Below are positions 22,532 to 33,574 of a DNA stretch of 64,000 nucleotides, piece by piece. The notes beneath the pieces were generated by a model. That model worked only from the letters and a program-made list of their open reading frames with translations. It was not told the DNA's origin and did no database searches. Position numbers and translations under genes: made by a program. Each line of letters starts with the position of its first letter. The first letter of the stretch is position 1. The stretch comes from Timema cristinae (taxonomy: Eukaryota > Arthropoda > Insecta > Phasmatodea > Timematidae), in NCBI GenBank assembly GCA_039000515.1, contig JBCFYV010000100.1:48447048-48511047 (forward strand). Direction: 5' to 3'.

Positions 22532-23890
22532 GTTTTATAGAGTTATTTTTGAAGAGTAAAATCAAATTATCAGAGACTTTATAATATCATGTTTACCTAT
22601 TTAATTGCTGACATTTTATCTTCTTAACACACGATTTTGGTTTCAAATAATATAATTTTATGGATTATTTAGTATCTAAAAAAAATTATAAATGACAACC
22701 TAACAAAAATGAATAATTTTGGCCAAGGTCTACCAAACATTTATATAAGTTCCGAGAGATTCTAGAAAATCTACAAAGATATTTAAATGTTAAATTCTTA
22801 TCATTTATTGGAGCTATTTTAAAACATAATATTGAATATTTGACTGGAGTTATTGAAAGTGTGTTTTGAAGAAGGGTAGACTTACGTGCATGATAAAAAG
22901 GGAAGAGGTTTGGGAGAGATTCAGAGAGGATTTGAGATGGCAACCACGTTTCCTAAAGCTGTTTTAGTCAGAAAGATGTAGAGAGAAAGCAAATGAATGA
23001 CTAAAAACAAAGTATGTAGCATGATAGAAGAACCAAGAAGACTTTTATTTCAAAAGTCGGAATTTTTGTAGGGGAAAAAAATGGAGCAAAAAAAATAGCA
23101 TAGAAGTAAAAAAGAATTGAGTTAAAATTGAGAAAGTTTTCTCAAGAACTAAGAGGAATGGGAAAGTGGAATGGAGTTTGGATGGGATTAAAGGGGAAGG
23201 GGGTGGGGATTTCGGGGAAAAAGGTGAAACATTTTTATATCTCATTCCTTCCCTTTTCGTGCCAAGAGAGAATAATTTTCAAAAAAGCACTTGTTTCAAC
23301 CACGGTAACAAGCATAATATTTAAAAAAAAAAGATGGAGGGGAAAAAATGTTAATGGATTTAAGCTTACTGGGAGTAGATTGAAAATGAATTACAATAGA
23401 TTTATAATTTAAATCACTTTCCTACAAAATTGAAATAAGGCAGTTTATTTTTTAAATATCACTGCAAAATAAAAAGAATAAAAGCTTCTTTACTTTATAA
23501 ACTCAAATTTAAATGATTGGAAAGCAGATTACGTTTAAAACGGTGGGTGTTTTAAGGGGTGGGGGTGGGGGACTCTTTTTGAGGCACCACTGATAACATT
23601 TTAAAGAAATATTATCAAGTACATTAGATTTCTAAACAAATTAGATTCACGGGAATAACGTAGGATGCAGTAATATCAAAGGAGAATCTAAAAGGAAGGG
23701 TGGAAGAATAATTTAGAAGGAAAATGTAATCGCCTCAAACCTATTGCATTGTTCTTGTTCACGAGGAAGCAAAGCCACTTTAGATAGCTCTGTTATGAAG
23801 CAGGATGGGTAGGAATGTATATTATCTGCTTGGGGATGTCCTAAGAGGTTTCAGAATGTACCATGATTGTGTAAGTTATTAACGTTGCAG
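22532..23890. other. No gene seen; purine-rich 22860-23350
   Basis: AT-rich, then a purine-rich stretch with short frames on both strands (up to 94 codons, 23128-23412) of low complexity in Lys, Gly and Phe. G runs near 23555. No repeat of the window recognised. Confidence 0.4.
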
Positions 23891-24033
23891 TGGAATGCCA
23901 GGCCTCCACCGTGGTGCGGATACCACGTTAAACTGTAGGTCCTCCATTACATCTCACAACCACACTATCATTACACATTAGCGTAAGTGCGTATAGCCCG
24001 GACGGGTAGTAAGACACGGAGCTAATAATAATA
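23891..24033 (+). mobile_element. SB SINE, 3' half only
   Basis: Starts at tggaatgccaggcctccacc, so about half of the element is absent. The tail reads gcccggacgggt in place of acccgaacgggt and ends in (ATA)n. Confidence 0.85.
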
Positions 24034-24070
24034 ATTTACTGTACTTCTATACTACAGCTTAAGATTTCTC

Positions 24071-24371
24071 GTTGACCTTGAGGATCTTGGGGCAAAGTGC
24101 TCACCCAAGGAACCGATGTTAAAAGGTTCAAACCCAACCGTGCTCGATGATTTTTTCTTGAGCAATAAAAATCCGTAGCACAACTTCCTTCGTAGAGGAA
24201 GTAAAGCCGTCGGTCCCATGTCGTTTGTGACATGTAAAGGAAATGTGGAAGGTGTGTGAAATTATCTTTCCCGGCAAAGCTGATAGGCCCTTTCGCTCTC
24301 GCTCAAAGAAATTCTCGTGTGTTGATACAATCAGTCGGTTTAGAAAGTGCACGTTAAATACCTCAAATAAA
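24071..24371 (+). mobile_element. SD SINE, near full length
   Basis: Head gttgaccttgaggatcttgg, B box (aggttcaaacccaaccg), body (cttccttcgtagaggaagt, tttcccggcaaagctgatag) and the full 3' end (cagtcggtttagaaagtgca). Followed within 50 bases by an SC copy. Confidence 0.85.
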
Positions 24372-24417
24372 AATTATTCTAATTATGATAAATAATATAA
24401 TATGGAATTGAAAATCA

Positions 24418-24664
24418 CCCGCGTTAATGTCTGAATGGTCTAAGTCATCACTTGTGTTAGACTGGCCCTTCCGATAATGGGAAGATCGAGGTTTGAATCC
24501 CGGTCGAGTATACTGAGTGTAGTTTTTTTCATCATTGTTTTCCCACTCTCCCTCCATGCAAATGAGGGTATTTTACCTCTAAAACTTTTCCTTCCTCATA
24601 ACTACTCTATTAGAGTAATTATCTTAAATGTGTATAACCTAAACAGGTAGTAAGATGCGGTGAT
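24418..24664 (+). mobile_element. SC SINE with covarying tail stem
   Basis: Head ttaatgtctgaatggtctaa, B box (aggtttgaatcccggtc), body and tail. In the tail the inner stem is ACCT with AGGT in place of ACCC with GGGT, so both strands of the stem changed together. Confidence 0.85.
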
Positions 24665-25205
24665 AAAAAAAAAATGAAAATGAATTAATTAATTAATCAA
24701 GTATGTCTACAAACTTTTAAGAATTTTAGTTTAATTAGATACAGTCATCTAAATGTTGAGCTTAATCTTGAAATAGTTTAACTTCAAATAGAGAAAGCGG
24801 AAAAATATATATATAAAAAAAGAAAAGAAATTAGTTATATTTTAAACTCGCGGAAGACATAATCCTTACCACGAGGTAAGGAGGTAGTCACAGCCTTTGG
24901 TTGAGAAAATAAAACCTGAGGGATTGGATCTGACGAGAAGATGAAGCGGTTGGGTTTGAGGGGAAGGGACGAGGGGGGGGGGGGGCTTCACGATGACTGT
25001 AGGTGACATGAATGGTGGCCACCAGAAGTTGAAAAAACTTTGTTTCTTGACATTTTTCTAGGAATGAGGTATAGAAATAACACTACCTCTTAGTAAGTTT
25101 TATACTAAAGCCTTGATAGAACGAAAAACCCTACTTACTCTAGTTCAATTTTTATAAGAAGTATTAAAATACAAAAGAAAATAAACACAAATATATATAT
25201 TGTTG
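24665..25205. other. No gene seen; 13-base G run
   Basis: AT-rich with a less AT-rich block at 24850-25030 containing the G run 24973-24985. No frame with coding character. Confidence 0.4.
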
Positions 25206-25536
25206 TTAAGGGCATTGTTTTTGCAGTTTTAATAACAAGGCCACTTCTTTGCCGAGATAAATAAAATCATTTTCAAGTACAAACATATTGTTTAACTTTC
25301 TTCACATGTTGATATCAACAGTTTTTGAATATCTGCCGTGAGCAAAACGACATTAGATGAGAAACTTTTTAAATGAAAAGAAAAAGTTGTCATTAAATTC
25401 CACGACACTCTTGACAGATATTCAACAACTGTTGATATCACCATGCGTAGAAAATTAAAATCATATTTCTACTTGAGCAATAATTCGTTTATTTTGACCA
25501 AAAAAATATTTTGCAAAACAAAAATTGAAAAAAACA
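25206..25536. mobile_element. Foldback element FB (copy 3, type 2)
   Basis: Left end ttaagggcattgtttttgca. Inner arms gatatcaacagtttttgaat (about 25311) and attcaacaactgttgatatc (about 25420) are complementary. The central ttccacgacactcttgacag matches the other FB copies. The right end has decayed and the outer arm there is only A-rich. Confidence 0.65.
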
Positions 25537-25782
25537 ACATATATTTCCAACTTCCTGTTATTTTATAGATATTGATAAAATCTACCAAAGTCACGATCGC
25601 ATGATTTGACGTATGAATACGTTAAAACATATCTAGTATATTTTCTAGTTGTCAAATAAATTTTACTCTCATAAAAGTATGACTATATTCATGTTCACAT
25701 TTCTCTTCATCGACTCCACGCCTATTGGTGTCATTTTAAAACATAAATTTTAGAGGTAAGCCTCGATTAAATCCAACAAAAT

Positions 25783-26013
25783 ACTTGCATTGGTGGTTAT
25801 GTGGATCTGAGGTCAAGCTCATTTAATCTGGTTTGCTGGTTACAGGAAGGATGGGGATTAAATCCCGGCTGGAAGTACCGGGGACGATAATTTTCTAAAG
25901 GATTTACCCTTTCTTTTATGCATGACAATTCTACCTTCGTCATTACTCAAAGTAGATTTACAACATAAGTGTAATTTAATGTATAACCCGAATATATAAT
26001 AAGGACCGGTGCA
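25783..26013 (+). mobile_element. SC SINE, degraded
   Basis: Head cattggtggttatgtggatc, B box (ggggattaaatcccggc), body and tail (gtataacccgaatatataat, ending aaggaccggtgca). The inner tail stem is broken. Confidence 0.65.
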
Positions 26014-26407
26014 AAACAAACAAAAAATTACTTTTTAATATATCAGTGTAAATGTTTTTATCTTATTACTGAGTAATACTACCCCCCAGACCACCTTCTC
26101 ACCCACCATTCAGGTTATAAGAACATGAATACTCCGTTTATCGTGAAAGGTAGCAGACTTGACTTGACGTATTGATTATAGCTATAAAAGGTGAAATTAA
26201 AAACCTAGGCCCACATTTTTATCACTCCACTTGACGTATTTCATATTAAAAAAGAAAGAAAAAATGTTTCATTGGAAAGTTATAAAAAATATATAATCCA
26301 AATGTGAACATCTAAAATTTTTAATATGATTAAATAATACAGATAAAATTAACTTAAAAACCTATATTGGTTCCGTAGACCCAAGGTTGGGAACCTCTGC
26401 CTTAAAA
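26014..26407. other. No gene seen; AT-rich
   Basis: Unique AT-rich sequence; a short C-rich run near 26080. No frames or repeats recognised. Confidence 0.4.
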
Positions 26408-26608
26408 GGTACTTATTACACCAATGTGTTTAGGATGGTAAAGGTTAAATTTAGAGTAAGTGTACCTGCATTTGCGTGGAATACCATTTTAGAGGAAGAA
26501 AAAACCTCGATACATCCGACCGGGCTTCAAACCTCGATTTACACCTAAACGGGATTCCAGTCTATTGCTTGAATGACGCCTTAGACCATGCAACCATCTA
26601 CCGAATCG
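26408..26608 (-). mobile_element. SC SINE, minus strand, 3' end missing
   Basis: Body complement (aaggttaaatttagagtaag, cctgcatttgcgtgg), B box complement (cgggcttcaaacctcgat), head complement (ccttagaccatgcaacc). The tail stem is absent. A 70-codon plus frame here is only SINE sequence. Confidence 0.65.
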
Positions 26609-27241
26609 CATTAAATATGTTTATTTCGAAAGAAATAGTTTGTAACTCAGAGAAAACAAAACCCGTTTCCATACGTCCCTCTTACTGAGCAATTTTGAAG
26701 GATTGATTGGCGACATAATGTTAAGGGACGCTAATATATATATATATATAATGGATGTCTCACACATATAAAAGAGGCATATTTACATAAAAATGTGTGT
26801 TTGGAGCATTTCAGAGCGATCGTTTGATTGGCAAAACTACGGGACGGGCACGTTTTCATTTCACGCGGTTGAATAGCTACGTAAATGTACTTGTTACTCG
26901 ATACAAAAAAAATATATATATATATTTTGTAATTGATGGTTTATCGATAAAAAGTTGAAAGTGAAGTGCGAACGTATGTAAAGTACCTTTTTTATTTTTG
27001 TTGCTTTTTTTTATAACAAATTAAAAAAAAATAATTTACAAACGGCAATTTCCCATGGTTTTGGTCTCGTAAATGAGAGCTGTAGTTTGTTTTTGAACAT
27101 TTTAATGATAGTCGCTAATTTCGAATCATTCCGAAATGCAATAAACGTTGCAACAAAACATATATCTTCCTTCATAACGACCATAAATTATCTTCTACTA
27201 TACATATAGTATGATTTTCGTAGGAAGAACAGTAAAAGTTA
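26609..27241. other. No gene seen; (TA)n tracts
   Basis: AT-rich with (TA)n near 26736-26751 and 26916-26928, and a few CpG around 26820-26880. No coding frame. Confidence 0.4.
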
Positions 27242-27488
27242 CCCCTCTTTTGTGGCCGCACGATCTAACGCGCTACTCTCGCAGTAGACTAGACTGCCGA
27301 TGACAGGAAGATCAGGGTTCGAATCTTGGCCAGGTGTACAGAGGATGATTTTTTCCAAAATTGGTTTCCACTTTTCTCCCACGCAAATGCGGGTACACTT
27401 GCTGTAAATATAACCTTCCCAATCTCTTAAACAATTTTTTTAATTAGTACATAGTCCTATAACCTGAACGGTTAGTAAGACGCGATTA
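27242..27488 (+). mobile_element. SC SINE, near full length
   Basis: Head ttttgtggccgcacgatcta, cagtagactagactgccgat, B box (agggttcgaatcttggc), cacgcaaatgcgggtacact and tail. The inner stem has shifted register (AACC with GGTT). A second SC follows 55 bases on in the same orientation. Confidence 0.8.
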
Positions 27489-27542
27489 TAAAAATGAAAA
27501 AAAAAAGTTAGTTACTTAAATTAATAAAACGATTTTAATATA

Positions 27543-27796
27543 TACCTACTTCGATGGTCCGACGTCTAACGTGATAATCTTGTGTCGGACTAGACTACAG
27601 AAGACGGGGAGATTGGGGTTCAATCCCACTCGGGTGCACTGAGAGTGGTTTATCACAAATGGTTTTCCAATGTCCCTCCATACAAATTCTGGTTCATTTC
27701 CTCTAAATTAATCCTTTCTAATCTCTAACCATTAACGTAATAATTAGTAAATAATGTAGGCGTATAACCTTATTTGGTAGTAAGACGCGGAGCTAA
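27543..27796 (+). mobile_element. SC SINE, near full length
   Basis: Head acttcgatggtccgacgtct, B box (ggggttcaatcccactc), body (ccaatgtccctccatacaaa) and tail (gtataaccttatttggtagt then aagacgcgg). About as divergent as its neighbour at 27242. Confidence 0.8.
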
Positions 27797-28121
27797 AAAA
27801 AATTAATATACTCATATATTGTAAGTCATGGAATGCTATCTGTAGCTGTCATTTTTGATGATATTATTAATACATATAAATAATACATAGTATAAATAAT
27901 AAAATTATATAAATATTTGTCATAAATAAATACATTAAAATTTTCTCTACTGTTCTTCTAACCCAAATCAAGAGTATACATACGTTCTATTTATATATAC
28001 AGGGTGAGGCATATTTATGTTGCAATACCAGAATATCACGAATACTAAGAATTTTAGAAAAAAAATGTTCTGAACAAATGTTTTCTTATGATTTAAATAG
28101 CCATGCTACTATAATTTTAAT
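27797..28121. other. No gene seen; one possible MITE end
   Basis: AT-rich. The phrase tatacagggtgaggc at about 28003 resembles the end of the palindromic MITE at 32803, but no matching right end is visible. Confidence 0.35.
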
Positions 28122-28352
28122 AACTATTATTATTATTAGCACCGCGTCTTACTACCCAATCGGGTTATACGCACTTACGCTAATGTGTAATGGTAGGGTG
28201 ATTGCGAGATGAAAGGGAGGACCTACAGTTTATCGTGGGATCCGAACCACGGTGGAGGCCTGGCATTCCCCACATTCACAAGATGTCTTGTCAGAGGTCA
28301 AGGAAGGGTTTGTAAATCAGATAAATATGTGCCTGGACCGAAGATTGAACAC
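28122..28352 (-). mobile_element. SB SINE, minus strand, head missing
   Basis: (TTA)n and tail complement from 28139, body complement to cctggaccgaagattgaaca, then identity stops in the B box. It abuts a different tRNA-like element. Confidence 0.8.
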
Positions 28353-28634
28353 AGTCACAGGTTGTCGACACGTACCCAGCAATGAGATGAAGTGATCAAA
28401 GTGATTACGGAGGTGTCGAGTTGGTAATGATCTACATAATTTACCAAACCCTGGAGACCGTTGTGATAGTTCCCCTTAAGAGGATCCTACCCAAAGTACC
28501 AGCCGAGAATCGAATCCAGGACTTATAGGCTCGTATCCAAATACACTACCCCTACACCATGGGTTCGGATACACATTAGAGTAATAAGTGCATTTGCAGT
28601 CTTAAATTATTAGTAGTGAGACGTGGGGCTATAA
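28353..28634 (-). mobile_element. SG tRNA-like element, with a plus-strand SINE tail at its right end
   Basis: The minus strand has an A-box-like tggtgtaggggtagtg and a B box (ggattcgattctcgg) at class I spacing (28500-28560), then a body unlike SA-SE. The right end, 28561-28634, reads on the plus strand as a shortened SB end (gggttcggat then acacattagagtaataagtg, ending gagacgtggggcta). Confidence 0.5.
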
Positions 28635-28664
28635 AAAAAAAAACATCGTCTTAATTTTTTTATA

Positions 28665-29037
28665 TTAAAGTGGGATGAAAATTGACGCGGGAAAAAGCCA
28701 GCGTTTTTTGCAGTATTTGTGTCAACATAATTTTTTGGTCAAAATAAATAAAATATTGGTCCGGGACAGACATATAGTTAAATTATCATCATATGTCGGT
28801 ATGAGAATTTCATGAATATATGTCAAGAGCATGGTGGCATCATCTAACAAACTTTTTAAATTAAGAAAGAAAGTTATCATTAAATTTAAGGACACCCTCG
28901 ACAGATATTAAACAAATCTTGATAGCACTATGTGCAGAAAATTAAACTCTATTTTTGTATTGGAGAAATGTTTGATTCATTTTGACCAACAAGATGTTTT
29001 GCGATAAAAACCGCGTTTCCTAAATACCCACCTTAAA
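28665..29037. mobile_element. Foldback element FB (copy 4)
   Basis: Ends ttaaagtggg and cccaccttaa are exact complements of each other over 10 bases with TTAA outermost. The centre shows aaggacaccctcgacagata and the A/T-rich arms of the family. No coding frame. Confidence 0.7.
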
Positions 29038-30181
29038 ATGCTTTGTGTATTTGAGCTATCAGAAATAAGTCTGGATATTTATTTAATTTCAAGTATGCCA
29101 TGAACTTCAAGCGTTTTTTTCACTAATAAATGGATTCTCATTATCAATGTTTTTTCATCCCTTATGTATCCAACCCTGTTTGTAAACTCCATGCTACAAT
29201 TTTCAAAACTCAACACCCCTACTGCCTAATAGCTTCTATGAGAGTCAACGATTTCAGAATCAATATCGTTAAAGGGGGAGAAAAATAAAATAAAGAGATA
29301 GACATATTCGCAACGTAAGAGAAGGAATTATCCAAGAGAGAATATCGGTAGCAAGGAAAGGGTGAAAGAGGGATATTTTAGATTTTAACCCTCAGCCATT
29401 TTACTTCTTCGCCTGCAAGAAAATTTATGATACACCCTAAATTGCTAAAGCGATTTTAGCCCCATTTCACTCGAATAAAGTGTCCGTGTCACCCTATCCG
29501 ACCTAAACCTCCTCCTCCCCCCACCCTCACGTTTCACCCCTTCCTCCACACCCCATCGCTTGCTGCACCCAATACGTGGCAAGATTCTGAAACGACCCCT
29601 TTACCACCCTGTGCCCATATCTTTCCTACTTCCCCCCCCCCCTCTATAACACCCAGGTACCTTTTCATTCTATCCCCCCTCCCTCTATGCCCCAGAACAC
29701 ACATAGTCTCCCCCTTACCACCCCTTCCAAACGAAGCTCAACCCCTTGCCACCTACCTTTTAAACGTGTCCCAATTAAATAGTTCTCCTAGGCGAGCTAT
29801 TAGGGTGTAATTAATTCAGTACAAAGCTAGTTTCGCAGGGCAGCCCCCTTTTGTTTTTGGGTTATATGTGAGAATGGGTGACAGATTTTCAAGGGCTGGA
29901 CTAGTTATTGATATTGAACAAACACCTCTAATTAAAAGCTGCTTGGTGATATACACTTTGTTAGGAACTACACGTAATAAAATAATGTGTTTAGTTTTCC
30001 TTTTGAATGTTAATTTCTCCATTTAAATATAAAGTGTTAATGGTTTAAAATATGACTTTTGAGATTTTAATGAGAATTAAGAATATATTTATGTACTGCT
30101 CATTATTTAATATGTCGTTTGAAACTTAATTTTTTTTATTTGGAATTTGTAGAATATAGATAAAAATAATTAATTATTTAA
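29038..30181. other. No gene seen; pyrimidine-rich 29460-29760
   Basis: AT-rich flanks around a C/T-rich block with an 11-base C run (29632-29642). A 68-codon minus frame at 29816-30022 has no known motif. Confidence 0.4.
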
Positions 30182-30278
30182 ATTTAAAAATAACATCTGA
30201 ACACGGGAATCGAACACGGGACCTTTGGTTTGGATTTTTGGGTTTGATTCCCATGTACAGGCGTTATTTTTGAATTTA
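30181..30278. repeat. Near-palindrome of two inverted tRNA 3'-half-like sequences
   Basis: Left arm (aatttaaaaataac, cacgggaatcgaacacggg) and right arm (gggtttgattcccatgtac, gttatttttgaattt) are complementary over about 38 bases with a central spacer of about 20. Each arm reads as a B box plus 3' flank on its own outward strand. It may be two inverted copies of one tRNA-derived element or a small hairpin element. Confidence 0.6.
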
Positions 30279-30285
30279 AAGGATA

Positions 30286-30616
30286 TTATATTTATAAGTG
30301 GATATAACCGTAACTGACAAAAATAATAGTTTTACTATTTGATAAAACAATTTTGTTCAAAATTGTTACGTGGATAATGTTTACACTAGAAATAATATTT
30401 ATTTTGGCATAGTAAAATATTAACAAGTTGTTTACTAATATATAAAAATTTTAAATTTTAAAAATAAATAACAATTTTGTTCGACACCTACATATGTCCG
30501 AAAAATGTTCCTAAAATAAAAATTTCTTTGCTGCTCATAAGGAAGACTTAATTACGAGTTATTAGGCTAATTTTACAAATAATTATTAGCCTTGATAATT
30601 ATCAATATTATATTAT
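30286..30616. other. No gene seen; AT-rich
   Basis: Unique AT-rich sequence with no frames or repeats recognised. Confidence 0.4.
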
Positions 30617-30846
30617 CACCACGTTTTACTGCTTGTTTTCAGGATGTACCCATATTTGAGAGTTCCTTACTCTAATGGAGCAATTTAGAAGTAATCTGCC
30701 AGAATTTGCGTGGAAAGAGAGTGGGAAAACATCTAGGACAAGACCAGCCTCAGTAGACCCGACTGGGATTTGGACCCCAATCTCCCCGTCATTGGGCCAG
30801 TCAAACACGAGAGCTACGCCTTGTACTATTTGGTCATTGAAACAGG
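30617..30846 (-). mobile_element. SC SINE, minus strand
   Basis: Tail complement (caccacgttttactgcttg), body (tttgcgtggaaagagagtgg), cagtagacccgactgggatt, B box and head complement ending near ttggtcattgaaac. The head end differs from other SC copies. Overlapping short frames on both strands are SINE shadows. Confidence 0.7.
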
Positions 30847-31035
30847 TAATTAGTTGTTTATTGATCGCTACAAATAATGACAGTTACGACAAATAAATAT
30901 ACATTAAGAGAATATTGTAGGTATGAACGCAGCATACATGACATAACCTAATATATGCAATTTTTTTAAATTTAATTCTAATTTTATTCCATGGTTATTT
31001 TGAACGTAAACAGATTTTTGAACTAATATTTTAAT

Positions 31036-31330
31036 TCGACTCTTAGGAGAGAGGATGTATTGTGATCGTAAAAAAAATAATTTAATTCGAGAATTTGATG
31101 AATGTCAGCGGTTCATAACTTCTTGAAGCTGAGAAAGTGGTTTTTTTTACTGTCGTCTGTCTGTCTGTCTGTCTGTTACTGGGACTATAACCAAAACCAC
31201 TTTACCGATCATGTTAAAAAAAATTGTAGCCTATATAGTTTTTCAATAAGGTGCCCTATATATAATATACAGTTTCTGAATTTTTTATCTAACCTTAAAA
31301 TCAAGAGTGTTTACTGGGGGATGCGATTTT
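31036..31330 (-). repeat. Rep1 fragment, minus strand
   Basis: Reverse-complement matches to the right end of Rep1 (tattgtgatcgtaaaaaaaa, tgaatgtcagcggttcata) in the same order as the copy at 58650. It includes (GTCT)5 at 31155-31176, which other copies show only as short GT-rich traces. Confidence 0.5.
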
Positions 31331-31724
31331 ATCAAAATTAGCTTTAAAGATATTTATACAAATTCGTATCCAGGCACTTTTTAACATTACAAACATAATG
31401 ATGCACCTTATTTTCCCACGAAAATTACCAGAAAATGTCGGAAAATATCCAATATTGGATACAAAATAATTAATCTCTATAAAATATGAAAAAATATTAA
31501 GAGTAAACAATATTATTATTTGAAATAATATTTTCTAAGCTATAAGCATTTTTTTTTACTAAACAGAGCTTTGAGCAAATGGGAAGTTGAAAAATACACA
31601 TAACAAATATATGTTTTTATAACAATGCATCATTTGATTTATAATCTTTGGTGGAACATAATGCTCTTTTTCCTTTATGTTGATGCAATTATTATAGCTT
31701 TAAGGTTGTTTCACGTATCTGACG
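31331..31724. other. No gene seen; AT-rich
   Basis: Unique AT-rich sequence; a 69-codon minus frame at 31301-31510 has no known motif. Confidence 0.4.
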
Positions 31725-31737
31725 AGTTTTAAGTAAA

Positions 31738-32029
31738 ATTATTATTATTAGCACCACGTATTACTACCCGTTCAGGTTATATGCACTTACGCTAATGTGT
31801 AATGTTAGGGTGATTGTGAGATGAAATGGAGGACCTACAGTTTAACGTGGAATCCGAACCACGGTGGAGGCCTGGCATTCCCCACATTCACAAGTTGTGA
31901 TTAATACAGGTCTTGTCAGAAGTGAAGGAAGGGTTTGGTAATAGATAAATCTGTGCCGGGACCTAGGATTGAAACCCGTACCCCCAGCACAGAAGTCTTG
32001 ACACCTTACCCCTAGACCGCCAGGTCACC
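31738..32029 (-). mobile_element. SB SINE, full length, minus strand, perfect target duplication
   Basis: The 13-base agttttaagtaaa flanks it at 31725-31737 and 32030-32042. Tail complement from 31751, full body including gtgattaatacaggtcttg, B box complement (aggattgaaacccgtac), A box complement ending ccaggtcacc. Confidence 0.92.
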
Positions 32030-32129
32030 AGTTTTAAGTAAATGTCTCCCATATTAAGGCGGAGTAGCGGAAAACTCTTTGCAGTTAAACGTACCACTTA
32101 CTTTTAAATACATTCTTTGTTCATTTTTA

Positions 32130-32384
32130 GTACCATGTCTTACTACCCGCTTGAGGTTATCCGCCTATGTATTAATTATTATGATTATATTTTTAGGGTT
32201 GGGAAGGTTAAATTAATTTTTATAGTAGGTATACTTGAATTTACCTGGAGGAGAGTGGGAAAATATTTAGAGGAAAATTATCCTGAAAATACTCGACTGA
32301 GATTCGAACCACTTATTACCCGTCACCAGCAGTCTTTTCTACTGCAAAAGTAACGCTTTAGACCATGTGGCCACCGAAGTGGGT
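32130..32384 (-). mobile_element. SC SINE, minus strand, with target duplication
   Basis: Tail complement (taccatgtcttactacccgc), body, B box complement (gagattcgaaccacttatt), head complement (ttagaccatgtggccaccga) ending gggt. The flanks cgtaccacttacttt (32090-32104) and cgtgccacttatttt (32385-32399) differ at two of 15 bases. Confidence 0.85.
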
Positions 32385-32399
32385 CGTGCCACTTATTTT

Positions 32400-32802
32400 C
32401 CAAATTTCAATCAACTATATGAGAAATCATGTGTGATTTTGTTTTTGTCATTCATTTTATTATGAAAGTAATTTTTCCTTAAGGATTGTTTGTTTACCGG
32501 GTGAAAGTGGCTAGTTCTTAACTCATGGCGAAAGCTGTCTCTTTTTAGACTCTGGGAAATACCAAATTACTCGACACGTGGTTTACTTGCAAGCTTACCT
32601 TCGTTTTGCTCTCGGTTGTGGTTTACAAAATGTTTTACCCCCCAACCCCATTAACAACATTAATTCGACAGCTTCCAGGACGAACTTACTTAAGCTAAAT
32701 ATCAGGTTAACGCTGCAGAATGCCACAAAGATGTAAGGAGGGGGTAAGAAGTCAGTTTAGAAACTACGACTTGATGTATACTCTCGGGTAAATAAATCTT
32801 GA
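32400..32802. other. No gene seen
   Basis: Unique sequence, less AT-rich from 32510. No coding frame or repeat recognised. Confidence 0.4.
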
Positions 32803-32944
32803 TACAGGGTGGCCCACGGAAAAGTAGCCCGTTTTCTATATCCAGCAGGCGCCTCACTTTGAATTGGAGGAGGTCCCCTTTCATCCATATTGTGACATGA
32901 AGAATGAGCAAGTGAATTGCTACTGTTCCGTGGGTCACCCTGTA
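32803..32944. mobile_element. 142-base palindromic MITE with mariner-style ends
   Basis: Ends tacagggtggcccacggaaa and its near complement ttccgtgggtcaccctgta. The inner arms continue (agtagc, gctact). TA at each end fits a TA target. The acagggtg end style is common among small Tc1/mariner-type elements of arthropods; no transposase is present. An 86-codon minus frame crossing it is a by-product. Confidence 0.75.
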
Positions 32945-33303
32945 TAACCGACCTATTATCATAGTGCGTTCATGGTAACTTTGATATTTTATGACTGCTG
33001 AAAAGTAATTTTAAATCGGTTCTATTTCAATATGGCACTGGAAGATGCGGTTTGGTTTACTGTAGAAAATTTTCGGAAAATTTGTCTGCAGTGGTGGCTT
33101 GCGGTGGAATTGTTAAATTTTAGAAGCCTATTATTCTTTAAAATATAGTGAATTAAGAGACTAGTGGTATATAAGAACGGAGAGAGAGAACGAAAGTGGG
33201 GGAGGGGTAGATAGGAAACACGGAAAAATGGAAGTATGATTTATGAACAAATTGGGTCTACAAAAGCTCGCATTCATTTGTTTCGTTACTACTTTTTTTT
33301 TCA
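32945..33303. other. No gene seen
   Basis: Unique sequence; a purine-rich run at 33177-33240. No coding frame. Confidence 0.4.
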
Positions 33304-33546
33304 GCACCGCGTCGTACTAATCTTTCGGATTAAACGCCTATGTACCAATTACGCTAAAGTGTTAGGGATTAGGAAGGTCAAATTTAGATGAATTGCACCT
33401 GCATTTGCGTGTAGTGAGAATGGAAAACCATTTAGGAAATGTCACCAACAGTGCACCCGACTGGGATCGAACCCTGATTTCCCTACTATTGACCGTCTAG
33501 TCTATTGATAGATTAGCACGTTACACCGTGCTGCTACAGAGGCTGG
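33304..33546 (-). mobile_element. SC SINE, minus strand
   Basis: Tail complement (gcaccgcgtcgtactaatct), body (gaaggtcaaatttagatgaa), B box complement (gggatcgaaccctgattt), head complement. An SA copy in the same orientation follows 28 bases later. Confidence 0.8.
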
Positions 33547-33574
33547 TGTTTCTTTGCTATTACTATTTAATTTA

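Noticed and set aside
31155..31176. (GTCT)5 as a functional repeat
   Set aside because: Short and located inside a Rep1 fragment; tetranucleotide runs of this kind are common in repeat 3' ends.
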